DNA of 64,000 nucleotides from Paulinella micropora (Eukaryota > Cercozoa > Imbricatea > Euglyphida): NCBI GenBank assembly GCA_009731375.1, contig BJOX01000088.1, positions 660,067-724,066 of the forward strand, given 5' to 3'. The notes under the pieces are model-generated. The model worked only from the letters and a program-made list of their open reading frames with translations. It was not told the DNA's origin and made no database searches. Numbering within the stretch: the first letter of the stretch is position 1; every line of letters begins with the position of its first letter. Of the stretch, positions 1 to 10,326 are shown piece after piece. The position numbers and the translations under genes are program-made.

Positions 1-480
1 TGTCATCGGCGCAGGCTTGCAGCCTGTGTCCAACAACCCCTGCGCCAAGGTATACATACATACATACATGCAAGCATATAACCTACAAACATGCAAACAT
101 CCATTTCCCTGCAGTCCTTGCGTGCTTGCTCGATGCTCTCTGCTTTGATTCGTTCTGTTCCTTCTGTTATGCATTCCCATCTGAAGCAAGAGCTGCGCCA
201 TAGATTTAATTATTAGATAGATGAATAGATAGATAGGACCATTGGATACGTAGATAAATATNNNNNNNNNNATAGGACCATTGGATACGTAGATGAATAT
301 ATACATAGGCTCACAGATTCATAGATTCTTGGGTTCGAATTTGACAGATAGTTTATTAGGCACATAGATCAATATCTTTTTGCTTGGGTCCAGGTGCTGC
401 TCAACTACAGCCAGGCCGTGCACGTAGCTGAACGTTCACAGGACATCTGTCGAGCTGGCCTGCGGGCTTCAACCGCCCAG
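1..480 (+). CDS. 3' part of an unidentified host gene (two exons, partial)
   Basis: Two coding exons are visible. Exon one runs 1-49 and ends AAG before GTATAC. Exon two runs 394-480, follows a TTGGGTCCAG acceptor and ends CAG before GTATATATG. Exon one ends on a codon boundary and exon two is 29 whole codons, so they join in frame. The joined peptide includes VIGAGLQPVSNNPCAK and then VLLNYSQAVHVAERSQ. I do not recognise the family. The intron between them holds GATA-type repeats and a 10-base gap, the same style as the transketolase-like gene at the other end of the window. The gene starts outside the window, and I could not place a following exon to the right before the repeats begin. Confidence 0.5.
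262..271. other. assembly gap (10 N) between duplicated flanks
   Basis: Ten Ns separate two nearly identical stretches, about 230-261 and 272-302, each reading ATAGGACCATTGGATACG followed by TAGAT. This suggests two contig ends that were not merged, so the true gap may be negative. Confidence 0.8.
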
Positions 481-489
481 GTATATATG

Positions 490-1012
490 TATGTATTTTT
501 TTAAGGGGTGTGTCAAAAGTTCGGGTATTCTTTTTAAGTGGTTTTTGAACGAAGAATACATGCATATAATAATATCCGGGTTTCTTCTTCCTGAAGGATG
601 CTTTGGGTCCGGAGATTCCAACGGTACGAACCAGAACTTCGTAGCCGCGCGCCCTCTGGTTGCTGAGAACGAACGGTCACGTTAAATTTGGGGCACCTGC
701 GTTTGGCTCCATGCTGCATTTGTGAGGCCCAGGCTAGCTTCCCCGGGGACGACCGCGTATCCCAGGGATCCACAGGGACAATCATTCCCAAAGGGACATC
801 CTGTAGGGACATTCCCACCAAAAATACTCAGGAGTTTAGGGACATCCCAAAAGGGGACATCCCGTACTAGGACGTCCCAGAAATCAAAATTTTGGTTATT
901 CCTGATTATCTGTCTCGTCACTGACGTGTAAGCAGGCATGTTGAGGCATAGTTCTAGGACTTTTAGAGAAGCCTTGGATATGATATGATGATGTATGCAT
1001 GCATGCTTCATT
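490..1012. repeat. dispersed repeat with GGGACATCCC motifs
   Basis: The block opens at about 497 with AAGGGGTGTGTCAAAAG, which resembles a mariner-type terminal repeat. At 705-885 it carries several copies of GGGACATCCC and variants. The same motif recurs inside the inverted-repeat element at 56711-58120. The small ORFs here are on both strands and follow the repeat, so I do not call genes. No matching right-hand terminal repeat was found. Confidence 0.4.
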
Positions 1013-1226
1013 TAATAATAATAATAATAATAATTTAAAAAAAAAATAATAATAAAATAATATAAAAAAACGCTTGAAAAGTGTAGCGAGAACTTTTTTC
1101 ACATACTTATGTATTATATAGTATGTATGCATGTATAGAAAAAAGCTAACGGGCGAGGATTGGCAACCCTGCTCGAGCTGATGGAACAGGTCTATCTCTC
1201 TCGGAGCTCTCTCTCTCTCTCTCACC

Positions 1227-1270
<44 letters not shown>
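1013..1270. repeat. ATA, A-rich and CT microsatellites
   Basis: ATA and A-rich runs lie at 1013-1075 and a CT run at about 1195-1268. No gene is seen. Confidence 0.8.
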
Positions 1271-2793
1271 GTGGCCCTTCACCACACTTACATGTCACGG
1301 TTCACGATGCTACTGGAAGCCCTCCTGGACCATACATAGCGATGCTTGAAACCTAGTATGTGAAGTGGAGCTTGTGAGGTGACAGCATGGATATATTATA
1401 CTAACTATACTAAGTTATACCACCGGTTATCATGAGTAGCGACTTGGTAAATTAGAATTTATTAATAAAACAACCGTAACCCGCAAGGGTCTTGTTGAGT
1501 ACAATAAAATCACTTTGATGAAACTAAATAGGGCAACGACTGAGACAGAAAACCGACCAGAAATCAAGATTGTTCTAGAACAAATACATAACTGTAGATA
1601 TATTAATACTTCCGACATCAGAATAGCCGGAAATAGTTAGTCAATATATTGGAGATATGATTCAAATTGAATTCCACTGGAATATTCTGACTGTAAACAT
1701 TCAGATAAAGTGCTTTATGAACCACACAGCAAGGTTGCCTCAATAATGCCACTATAAATGGTAATGTTGTAGTGTAGGCATCACCCCCCGGATAGCCGGT
1801 AAAAAGTACCTTTGCCTGGTGACAGGTGCACCAGCTTGTTTTTCATTATAATTTGTCCGGATTGGACCTGATGCTATTTTATTCCTGGTATGTTGCCGTT
1901 TTCCTTTTTGGCTTCACTGAGCTAATATAACGAGACATCATTCTCATCTTTTGAGGACTGTGTTTGGTTATATTACCGACTTTTTACGAGCTATCGTTGG
2001 GGGCATTACATTTGGAGTCCACATCACTAGGGTGATTTCTTTCTGCTTTGCCACACAGGCAACAGAGTGAATTTTCACTGACCTGTCTCACACGGGGACG
2101 TCAGACGAAAACAAATACTCCAACACAGCTCCCTCATAACTCTTTCACAAAACAAATAATTTGATTGGTATCAAGCAGGTGTCTCGTACCCTCTAGCCTA
2201 ATCCACATCTGTGTGCTCACAAGGGAACATCAGATACAAACTCTCTGTCGTTCTTGCTGTTCTCACACAGAGACCAAGAAGAAGGAGGTGGACAGAAGAG
2301 TGAAGGAACACACACAAAACACAAACAAGCATAGTGACAGGGGCACAACACTCTACCCTTCTAGTTTGTGCATTTATTTGCATTATCTCACACATACGTC
2401 AGGGTATTTTTGCAACTCTCTGATCGTTTTCTAAAGGTATGTCTGAGAACCTATCCGACCGACTGTCGACTTCTCAAGGAGAGCTTTTCTAGCTTCTCTA
2501 TTACTATCTGTGTGTAGTTCCAAGTGCCTCATACTAGATACAATATAGAAAAGAAGGAGGAGAAGTAATCTGAGTAAGGAGAACAAGAAATCGGAGAAAG
2601 TCTCAAGACTATTTTCTCAAACAAAAACAAACATACAAACAGTGTTTCATAGAGGACAGGGAATCTCACTCTACCCTCTCTATTAGTTTCTCTCTTCACT
2701 AGTCAATCGACTGAAGGAGGAACAGAACACAAACGAACAAAAACCAAACATAGGAGCTGACACTGTCCTCCTGTTAATTACTACTACGACATC
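1271..2793. other. no gene recognised
   Basis: This is AT-rich sequence without a convincing ORF. Short ORFs at 1430-1618 and 2165-2434 lack motifs. The stretch could be the leader or LTR of a degraded retroelement upstream of the ORF at 2794, but I found no second copy in the window. Confidence 0.5.
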
Positions 2794-3470
2794 ATGTCGA
2801 CAGAGACCGCCGAAGTGAGTGAATTCTCGGAGGCAGAACAAAGAAGAGAAGAAGAAGAAGCAGGAGGAGGAGGAGGAAGAGGACTGAATGAAGGAGGAGG
2901 AGGAGGAGGAGATGAAGGAGTAGGAGGAGGAGTAGATGAGGGCTGGGATGATGAAGGAAGATATGGAGAAGACGAAGATGAAGGAGGATTTGAACAAGAA
3001 GAGACGGGAGGAGAAGGAGCATATAGTAATCCCTTACCACCTGCCTACACGGGAGGAGGACGAAAAATGATCGACTTGATTCATAAGATCTCAAAAAGCG
3101 TGGTATGTGGCTATGTAAAGCGATTCCCGATCGCAGAGAGAAATTGCAGTTTCTCCCTTTGAGCTCATTGGAGATGCCTTGCGTGACTGCAGACGTACCT
3201 ACCAAGAGTGGCTTCATGTATTGGATTCCGGTCGGTCGATGATTCCATTCTGCCTGATTATATGCAAGAGGCAGTGGATAGGTTGTGGATGGTAAGGATC
3301 CAGCACCAGCACCTGACAAAGACATTCCTGTGGTTGATCTTGATGCGTTATATGCGAGTGACAGTGAGGCTGAACAGAAACTGCCAGCAAGACAAATACT
3401 AGAGGTGAATCTGGAATCGTCAGATGATCAAGCGGACCAAGGTGGGGTGGACTCATCACTAACAGCTTAG
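2794..3470 (+). CDS. putative Glu/Gly-rich protein with an intron, unidentified
   Basis: The frame opens with ATG at 2794 and encodes an acidic, glycine-rich region of about 90 residues, then a more ordered part ending in KISKSV. A plausible intron follows, with donor GTATGTGG at about 3101 and acceptor GACTGCAG ending near 3190. The next coding stretch includes SVDDSILPDYMQEAV. A third stretch in another frame (3285-3470) reads DKDIPVVDLDALYASDSEAE and ends at a stop, so either a second intron starts at GTAAGG near 3291 or there is a frameshift. No family is recognised. Charged low-complexity N-termini also occur in the copia gag proteins of this window, so a decayed gag is possible. Confidence 0.35.
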
Positions 3471-3597
3471 TGATGCATCACTACGTACTAAGTGATCATC
3501 ACTATTTTCCGTACTTGTAGTGTAAGTCAGCTCAGAGAATCACAGCGGTTTTCTAGGATCTTCCGCTCTCTCGCCTGCCGGCCCACCCAGTGATTCG

Positions 3598-3671
3598 TTT
3601 TGCTGCGCAAGCTTGCAAAAACCTCATTTCACAGCACACACAACATGAGCTTCTCCCCTCTCTCCTAGGTC
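3598..3671 (-). repeat. split direct repeat B2 (element 3' end)
   Basis: This 74-bp unit starts TTTTGCTGCGCAAGCTTGC and is identical to 4096-4169. It marks the terminus of the element on the lower-coordinate side. Confidence 0.9.
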
Positions 3672-3887
3672 TTTGTTTTCAAAAACAGAAGACCTAGGTG
3701 GTGCATGTCGTTATATGTATGATAATGTGCATGAATATGCTTGAAGATGGTAGGCATGAGGCGTGATTATGCTATAATGATGTATATGTGTGTGGTGTAA
3801 TGTGTGTGTGTGTTTTGCTTTCCACCCTTTTCTCACCACCACCACCCAAGCAAAAGACATATAAAAGATGGGTGGGTGGGTGGAATT

Positions 3888-4098
3888 ATTCAAAAAACAA
3901 CCGTAAAATTTGCTCTAAGCACTTTTGTGCTAGAGCGAAAAATCAAATCTGAGGGTGAAGGGGTTGTCTTTGTAATGTTCAAAATTTTGGAGCGGGAACA
4001 ATAGTTCCCGCTTAATTGATTACCGTAATTAACACTGCAGCGTTCACTTTTCAGTCTCCCTTACGGCCCACCCACTGATATTTGTGAAATGACGCTTT
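3888..4098 (-). repeat. split direct repeat A2
   Basis: This 211-bp unit matches 10117-10326 with about three differences, including a one-base change in a T run. It contains the palindromic GGGAACAATAGTTCCC. Confidence 0.9.
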
Positions 4099-4169
4099 TG
4101 CTGCGCAAGCTTGCAAAAACCTCATTTCACAGCACACACAACATGAGCTTCTCCCCTCTCTCCTAGGTC
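4096..4169 (-). repeat. split direct repeat B1, joined to A2
   Basis: This second copy of the B unit directly abuts A2 through a shared TTT. The B1A2 junction is what joining the two element ends into a circle would give. Confidence 0.9.
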
Positions 4170-5362
4170 CAGTAAAGACCTCTGACTGCAAATGCCAAAT
4201 TTTTCCGACCTTCCCAGTCTGATTGCCTTATTTTTCCCGAATCATACCACAATCATTTGGCAAAAAGGAAGTACTTTACAGCATATAGGCGATCTCAACG
4301 TAACGGCGGTTTTGCAAACGTAACGGCGGTCTGCTGACTTAAGATTTTTGGTGCATCTTGCATAACTTTCCTTTATGGGAGTGTTTATGTGGTCGAACGA
4401 CTGCTTCACCAGCAGTATCGCTGTTCTTTCCAGTGCGACCTTGTTACCACAGTCACTGCATGTGTGCTGTAGGTCCGCATAGCGGAGGGGGGGGCTGTCC
4501 TCTTTCGCAGAGCCACCAGATCCATACCGACCTCCGCCTCCACAACAATTGTGTGTCTCCGTCTCTGTCGTATCGCTGTCTGCTATGAGCCTATATTCTG
4601 TGTTTCGTCTCTTTTTCCTTTTGTGTCTGTTTGCCAGTGTGCATGTCTACGTGAGTGTAGCTCTCTAATTTCCTTCTTCTGGTTGGGTTTGTATCCTTCT
4701 TGATGTCAAAATGCACAGATTTGTGTGCCGTTGTCGTGTGATTGATAATAACTCCGATGTCAAGTCGCTGGAAGTCGATTACATGTATCATAGTGTCCTT
4801 ACCAACGTAAGTTGTTGTAGTAAGAATAATAATTAATAGTATGTAGTTGTCGTTTTATGTTGTAATGTTTAGCGTTTTCTTGCAAACAATTGCATGTTTT
4901 TTCGAAATGCTGTCAGCACCTACGTTTTTGGTGTTGGTTCTCTTATGATATGGATGTAAGGACATACTGATAGTGTCGAACCGACGCAGCACCCGTTTTT
5001 CTATGATCGACCCATGTGCCTGTCTCTGTTATGTTTGTAAAACGTATTTAACTAAAAAGTAGGGGACTGTATATGACTTTCTTTTGCAATGGTTGACACT
5101 TGGCACACAATACTACTCTATCAGTTACAGTAGCAAGTGGTAGTGCTTATACAATAGTATCTATAGGCAGGGTTACAGTTTTACATCATATCGTCCCAAC
5201 ACGATTTAAATCCGCAAGCTGTATGTCAATCTAGTGTGTTTCCAAATCAATATTTACTAAAAAAAATGTTTATGCTCTTCCAATGCAGACAATACTGTGC
5301 GCCATCATTAACTGACACGTGATAGTCATAAAAAACCCGCTTTCGCGTAAGAGAGGGTCGAT
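4170..5362. other. non-coding interior of the PAT-like element
   Basis: About 1.2 kb lies between the recombinase stop codon and B1. No conserved ORF is seen; the small frames at 4358-4588 and 4591-4791 have no motifs. Confidence 0.6.
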
Positions 5363-6391
5363 TTAGTTGATTACGTTGCCGGTCTGTAAGACGCGTGTGA
5401 TTGTTAGCTTGCTTTCCAAGCTTATGTCACGCAGGTATTTGTACACGCACGAACTTTTGTCTGACCACAGTCCTTGCCTTCTTATTGCGTAGATTCTCAT
5501 TCCCAAACGAGCCGCTTCAGTCGCGGACCCGATTCTATTTGAATGGGATGCGTATATCGCTGGATCCAATCCAATTGCAGCAACTTTCTTTTTCAAGAGA
5601 CTTGATGGGGTGCCAGCACTCAGATGTCCCAATGCGTTGCCAGATAGCTTGAAGAAAAGAGGAGAGCTGTCGGTGAATGAATCCTTGAACGTGTCCTTTA
5701 TGTATTTGAGGTATGCTCTGACCCACATGACAGCGCAGAATGATTGGTTCACTTGGCTGATAAAGACAAGCTTCTCGCCTTCCGCGTTTTTCAATTTCTC
5801 GAACCTGAGTACCATGTACTCGCACGGGCTGTTCCCGATGATGGTATGGTGGAACATGATGTCCGATACCTTCAATGCTACAATGTTACTGACGCGCGCC
5901 ATTGAGATCCACTGCAGTAATATTAACGTAGCATCTCTGCAGTCCCTCCATGTCACCAATGGTAATTGTAGTATCTTGAGCAGGTCGTCCCTCAATAAGG
6001 GGTATTTCCCCTCTCTCCCCGGTACAGCTTCTGCTACCGCTCTCTGTTTGGCCAATTGCACTAGCAGACTCTCGGTCGGGTCGTTACTAGTGTGCAGTGC
6101 GTATTGGGATTTAATTGCAGCCAGGTGGCCAGTGATTGTTGACTGTGCATACCCACTCTCCGACATATATTTCAAATAGTGCGCAATCGTTTTGTCGGAG
6201 GCAGGAAAGAAGATACGCCCGTGCTGCACGCACCACTTGAGGAATTGCCGGAGGGAAGCTTTGTATGTTTCCATTGTGGTGTCTCTCCGGCCCGCTTGGC
6301 TTGCCCAGATCGCTATCTCGTCGTCATCTAGTATTGCTGTCCCTGCAGGGCGTAAAATTATTTTAATGAGTAAAATCAAACAGCACTGCAA
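5363..6391 (-). CDS. tyrosine recombinase of the PAT-like element
   Basis: The product has 342 residues and would integrate the circular DNA copy of the element. The N-terminal SAM-like part contains TMETYKASLRQFLKWC. The catalytic part shows the first arginine in SMARVSNIVAL, the H-x-x-R box in SHSNRIGSATEAARLGM, and the nucleophilic tyrosine in VYKYLRD near the C-terminus. All key residues are present and the frame is unbroken, so the protein looks intact. The frame begins 29 bases inside the end of the RT-RNase H frame in a different phase; such overlaps are usual in DIRS-type elements and suggest coupled translation or frameshifting. The exact start is uncertain because the first residues lie in the overlap. 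Confidence 0.9.
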   Translation of the reverse strand: MQCCLILLIKIILRPAGTAILDDDEIAIWASQAGRRDTTMETYKASLRQFLKWCVQHGRIFFPASDKTIAHYLKYMSESGYAQSTITGHLAAIKSQYALHTSNDPTESLLVQLAKQRAVAEAVPGREGKYPLLRDDLLKILQLPLVTWRDCRDATLILLQWISMARVSNIVALKVSDIMFHHTIIGNSPCEYMVLRFEKLKNAEGEKLVFISQVNQSFCAVMWVRAYLKYIKDTFKDSFTDSSPLFFKLSGNALGHLSAGTPSSLLKKKVAAIGLDPAIYASHSNRIGSATEAARLGMRIYAIRRQGLWSDKSSCVYKYLRDISLESKLTITRVLQTGNVIN

Positions 6392-8492
6392 GCATGTGCC
6401 ATGATGGTCTGTGCACGTGATATGGGTGTTTGTGCCACGTTGGAGCTAGAGTGTATGATGCGGGTGGCAGACTAAATGAATCTCTTGCATGTTCTAGAAT
6501 CTGTGGCCACCAAGGTCTGGCTGGCCAATGCGGAAGGACAAATGCAACCCTTTTGCGGGATTTCATGGCAAGAAGGACTGACTGCCCTATTTGTCCGAAA
6601 TTTGGTGCCCAAACATCGCGGCCCTCTAGGCGCCAACGTATGATAAGCCTTCCCATGACATCTGGATGGACAGTCAGGTTTGTCAAGCCTGCGGTCAGCG
6701 CCTTGGAGTTTCTGTCTGCCCTCGTGTTGTTAGCTCTCTCGACCCAGCCCCAAAGTTTGTTTCGTATGTTGAGCTGTCCTGTATATACGTCGTCCACCAT
6801 CTTGCAGAGACGTGTGAGGTGTGGTCGCGTGGACCCACCTTTTTGCAGGTCTATGACTGCGTTAGCTGAGTCGAACACAGTGAGGACTGTATTACGATTC
6901 TGAAGGATGGATCTGAAATGGAGAGGTATCACAGTCGCAGCCCAGAGCTCTCGTTCCGTCGACGAATTACCGATCAATTCAGACGGTAGAGATATTGTTA
7001 CGTCTTCTTCAAGCACATGGCCCCCAACCGCGAACTCGCCTGCATCCACCCTCAACTCGACGTCCTGTCGAGGTTGAAATATTGCACGTCTGCATTTGGC
7101 AGGATCCCTCAGGATGTGAAGCCAGTACTGCAGTTCTTGGCTTAGTTCTGACCCGCTCTGTGTAGTGACGCTTCTCCTATCGATTCTGTTGGCTGCGTTG
7201 ACAGTCACCATCATTTCTCGAGTCATCAGCTGTGCGTTGGAGAGCGCCAGCTTGAGACTGATCAACGAAGATGCAGTTGAGTGCAGTTGCTGGACCGAAG
7301 CCCCTTGTGCGGAATGCACGTCCGCCAGGAGCTGGAGGATAGACTTGAGTAGTCTTTCCCTCTTGTCGTTCGGCACTCCCATCCACAAGTCCTTGCTGTT
7401 GATGACGTATCCCAAGTATTGTACCTCGTCCAAGGGTTCCCACTGCGTCTTCTCGGAAGTGGGAAGACCAAGGTAGGCAAACAGCGTCTTGATGAACGTA
7501 GGTATGCCATCGTTGGTGCGTAGGAATTTGACAGCGAATAGGAAGTCGTCTGCATATTGCATGGATGGCAAGTTCAAGGTCCTTATCAGCTTCACGACGA
7601 CCCTCATGATCTTCCCAAACCAAAACGGCGCAGAACAGAACCCATATAGTAGCGTCTTGTTCTGATAGGTTTTGCTCCTGTGTCTGAAGGCAGAGTATGG
7701 TGTACTTTTCCTAGCAAGCGGAATGGAATAAAACGCGCGTTGCAGATCCACCACGAACATCTTTGTGCCGCTGTCTCCGTCGAGTACCATCTGAATGTCC
7801 TTTTCCAGCGTCTCCATTGTGAAAGGAGCCTTGGCTTGGAAGGAATTACTGAACCGTTTGTCAGTGCACAGCTTCGTCTTCTTGACTCCCGCTGGGTCAG
7901 CCAGCACTTGGAGAGGCTCGATCATGATGCATTCCTCCCTCTTCACTTCTACCGCGTCTCCACGGGTAAGCATGTCGTCAATTTGGTCGTCGACGAATGC
8001 AATGTTCTCGAAGTAACTTGGGTGGTTCATAAAATCGGTCGCTGGAGGCTCACGCTCAAATCTGAGTTCTACACCATATGCGAGCCATGATAGCACCACT
8101 GCGTCCGCCCCTATTGCCTTCCAGAACCCAAGCCTTGCCTTGACTGCATGTGCCGGTTCCTTTGAGTCTGCCCACGGGTTGCCTCTATTGTATGTCTCAC
8201 CCATCGTCAAGATCTTCTGTTTGACCTCCTCTAACGAGCCCGAGCTATACTGTTCGACAGCTACTTGTGGTGTTGTCAGAAGCCAGGATACGTATGATAC
8301 CTCCTCCGCTGGTGTCGGCACTGTCTGCCTTGATGGGCAAAAATATGCCAGATGACCAATCTTCTTGCACCATACACACACCATGTCCTGAGAGTAGTCT
8401 TTAAATACTTTGGACTTCGGTGCCTTGTGAGGGAGGAAGTCAGAAATCTTTCCTTGCAAGAGGACCCGTTGCTGTCTATCATAACACAGCAA
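6363..8492 (-). CDS. reverse transcriptase-RNase H of the PAT-like element
   Basis: The frame is about 709 residues. A zinc knuckle CVWCKKIGHLAYFC lies near residues 38-51. The reverse transcriptase follows, with MFVVDLQRAFYSIPL holding the first catalytic Asp and QYADDFLFAV the YADD box. RNase H comes next, with RVDAGEFAVGG, STERELWAA and FDSANAVI giving the D-E-D triad. The product copies the RNA template and degrades it. The frame opens after a TGA at about 8506 with no ATG at its head; the first in-frame ATG is about 36 codons in, inside the zinc knuckle region. Expression may therefore depend on frameshifting, splicing or a non-ATG start. The C-terminal 100 residues are Trp/Pro-rich and show no methyltransferase motif. 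Confidence 0.9.
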   Translation of the reverse strand: MLCYDRQQRVLLQGKISDFLPHKAPKSKVFKDYSQDMVCVWCKKIGHLAYFCPSRQTVPTPAEEVSYVSWLLTTPQVAVEQYSSGSLEEVKQKILTMGETYNRGNPWADSKEPAHAVKARLGFWKAIGADAVVLSWLAYGVELRFEREPPATDFMNHPSYFENIAFVDDQIDDMLTRGDAVEVKREECIMIEPLQVLADPAGVKKTKLCTDKRFSNSFQAKAPFTMETLEKDIQMVLDGDSGTKMFVVDLQRAFYSIPLARKSTPYSAFRHRSKTYQNKTLLYGFCSAPFWFGKIMRVVVKLIRTLNLPSMQYADDFLFAVKFLRTNDGIPTFIKTLFAYLGLPTSEKTQWEPLDEVQYLGYVINSKDLWMGVPNDKRERLLKSILQLLADVHSAQGASVQQLHSTASSLISLKLALSNAQLMTREMMVTVNAANRIDRRSVTTQSGSELSQELQYWLHILRDPAKCRRAIFQPRQDVELRVDAGEFAVGGHVLEEDVTISLPSELIGNSSTERELWAATVIPLHFRSILQNRNTVLTVFDSANAVIDLQKGGSTRPHLTRLCKMVDDVYTGQLNIRNKLWGWVERANNTRADRNSKALTAGLTNLTVHPDVMGRLIIRWRLEGRDVWAPNFGQIGQSVLLAMKSRKRVAFVLPHWPARPWWPQILEHARDSFSLPPASYTLAPTWHKHPYHVHRPSWHMLAVLFDFTH

Positions 8493-8843
8493 GATCGCGA
8501 ATCAGTACTATTAATAAATCACGCGATGAAGTATGAAAATAGAAGCGTTTGCCGGACGCAATAGTATTAATTCCATCGGGGCGTGATGCAGTGTGACAAG
8601 TACCATCTTTAAGGGAATCTAGTAAAATGCCGGGGCGTGTTGCCGAACCAAATTTGAGAAAGAAAAAAAAATGATAATAATAATAAAATAAACAAATGAA
8701 ATAAATAAAATCTATTTAATGACATAACAAAACGAGCCTAAGTCAGTGAGCGTGATGCGAGTCATGCGCGTGTTGCGCTGTATAGTGCGGTCATGCGCGT
8801 GAAGCGTCGTCTGACAATTTTACTTTCGATTGGCTGTAACAGC
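8493..8843. other. spacer between gag and RT
   Basis: An AT-rich stretch with AATAA-type repeats at 8665-8715. No ORF is recognised. Confidence 0.6.
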
Positions 8844-10103
8844 TCAGTTGCTAGAACGCTGTGGGCGCAGGCTCGGATTCAAAGTCCAGCAGTGCTCGGC
8901 GGTGTGGCCGCGTTTGTTGCAGTGAGTGCAAATGACGGCTGTACGTGCGGGCTGTGCGGTGTATGCGGTCTGCATGGCGGGCGCAAGCGTGATGATGCCT
9001 TGTGTAGGTTGGGCCACGTACTGGATTTGCAGCCCTGGTGCTGCTCCTTGCTGCGGAGGCATGAAACCGGGGACACTTTGCCACGCCAGCGGTTGCTGCT
9101 GTTGGCCATGCTGCTGCTGGTTCTGCCCTTGTGTAGTGTTCGCGCCGTACGAACCCTGAGTGCAGCTTCTCGCCCAGTGCTGGTTGGATCCGCAGATATG
9201 GCATGCCCCACGGTTCTGACGTCCACCACGTATACGCGGGTCGGTCGCCCTCGAGTTGGTCGTAGTAGGGCGAATCTGCTCCAGGTACGGGGCCACTTCG
9301 TCCGCAATCACTAGCTTTTTACCCACCAGTAGCATCTTGGCCTCGGCGTCTTCCACCTATATTGGGTTTGGGCCACCCATATCCATAGCCAGTGTGGCCA
9401 GCGCGTTCGCCATAGAGATAGCGTCCGCCAACTTCTCGTTGTTTCGCACATATGCGTTGCTCTCCAGAATCTGCAAAATTATCTTCGCCACGACGAAGTA
9501 ACGGCGGTGTGATGGCTTGTCGATCAGCTTCGAGTCGCGCTGGCTCGATTCCTGCTTGGTAGCTTGGATCATCCCCTGCACCTTGTCAGTCAGCCTCGCG
9601 AAGTCACCAGTGACCGCCCGCGTCTCCTCCCTAAGTGCGTTGCGCAGCATATCTCCAATGCTTGCCATCGTACTTGCGTCCAGCCCAGTGGAGTGGTGGC
9701 CGCTGGTGTCGGTGCGATCGCGAGGTGGAATAGTGGCAGCCGTCGTCGTAGTCGTCGTCGTACCTTGCCCTATCACGGTCTGCTGCTGGTGTAGCGATGG
9801 TGCTCCAAATAGGTTGACAGGGTTGAGTGGTGAAGCGGATGCAGATGGTGGGGTGTTAGCAGTGCTTCCACCTGCTCCGGCACCGCTCGAGCCAGTCGCG
9901 GGAAGCCCAGTGGCCGGCAGACTAGTACTCGATGTAGCAGCAAAAGTAGTTGAAGTAGTCACGTTTCCCCCACCGAATGCAGGGCCGCCTCCGTTGTTGC
10001 CGCTGCTGCTGCTGGCTGCGCTTGTCTTGTTGTCGTCATCACCCTGTTGAGCTCTGCGCTTCCTAGTAGGCCTTGGGGTCCTTTGTCCAGCTGCAGCTGA
10101 CAT
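8844..10103 (-). CDS. gag of the PAT-like element, with one in-frame TAG
   Basis: The ATG lies at 10101-10103, 14 bases inside repeat A1. The first 248 residues are a basic tail, Ser/Gly/Thr-rich linkers and a helical region (ISMANALATLAMDMGG). A TAG codon sits at 9357-9359, and the same frame then continues for 170 codons starting VEDAEAKMLLVGKK. That second part has two zinc knuckles, CHICGSNQHWARSC and CTHCNKRGHTAEHC, separated by a Gln-rich stretch. The two parts clearly form one gag of about 419 residues. The TAG is either a nonsense mutation or a read-through site. The protein would package element RNA in the cytoplasm. Confidence 0.8.
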
Positions 10104-10116
10104 CTCGATTTCCCAA

Positions 10117-10326
10117 ATTCAAAAAACAACAGTAAAATTTGCTCTAAACACTTTTGTGCTAGAGCGAAAAATCAAATCTGAGGGTGAAGGGGTTGTCTTT
10201 GTAATGTTCAAAATTTGGAGCGGGAACAATAGTTCCCGCTTAATTGATTACCGTAATTAACACTGCAGCGTTCACTTTTCAGTCTCCCTTACGGCCCACC
10301 CACTGATATTTGTGAAATGACGCTTT
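10117..10326 (-). repeat. split direct repeat A1 (element 5' end)
   Basis: This 210-bp unit marks the 5' terminus of the minus-strand element and lies just before the gag start codon. It probably contains the promoter, but no clear TATA box is seen. Confidence 0.88.

Larger units (their letters stand above)
3598..10326 (-). mobile_element. PAT-like DIRS retrotransposon with split direct repeats
   Basis: On the minus strand the order is repeat A1 (10117-10326), gag, RT-RNase H, tyrosine recombinase, repeat B1 (4096-4169), repeat A2 (3888-4098), a 216-bp spacer, and repeat B2 (3598-3671). A1 matches A2 and B1 matches B2 almost perfectly and in the same orientation. This is the split direct-repeat layout of PAT/Ngaro-type elements, which use a tyrosine recombinase and make no target duplication. 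The A and B units meet at a shared TTT present at all three junctions: about 3598, 4096 and 10324. No methyltransferase domain is seen after RNase H, which also fits the PAT group better than DIRS1. The layout is seen directly; the mechanism is family knowledge. Confidence 0.9.

Noticed and set aside
3284-3470. Separate small gene
   Set aside because: It starts only with GTG and is better explained as the last exon or a frameshifted end of the gene starting at 2794.
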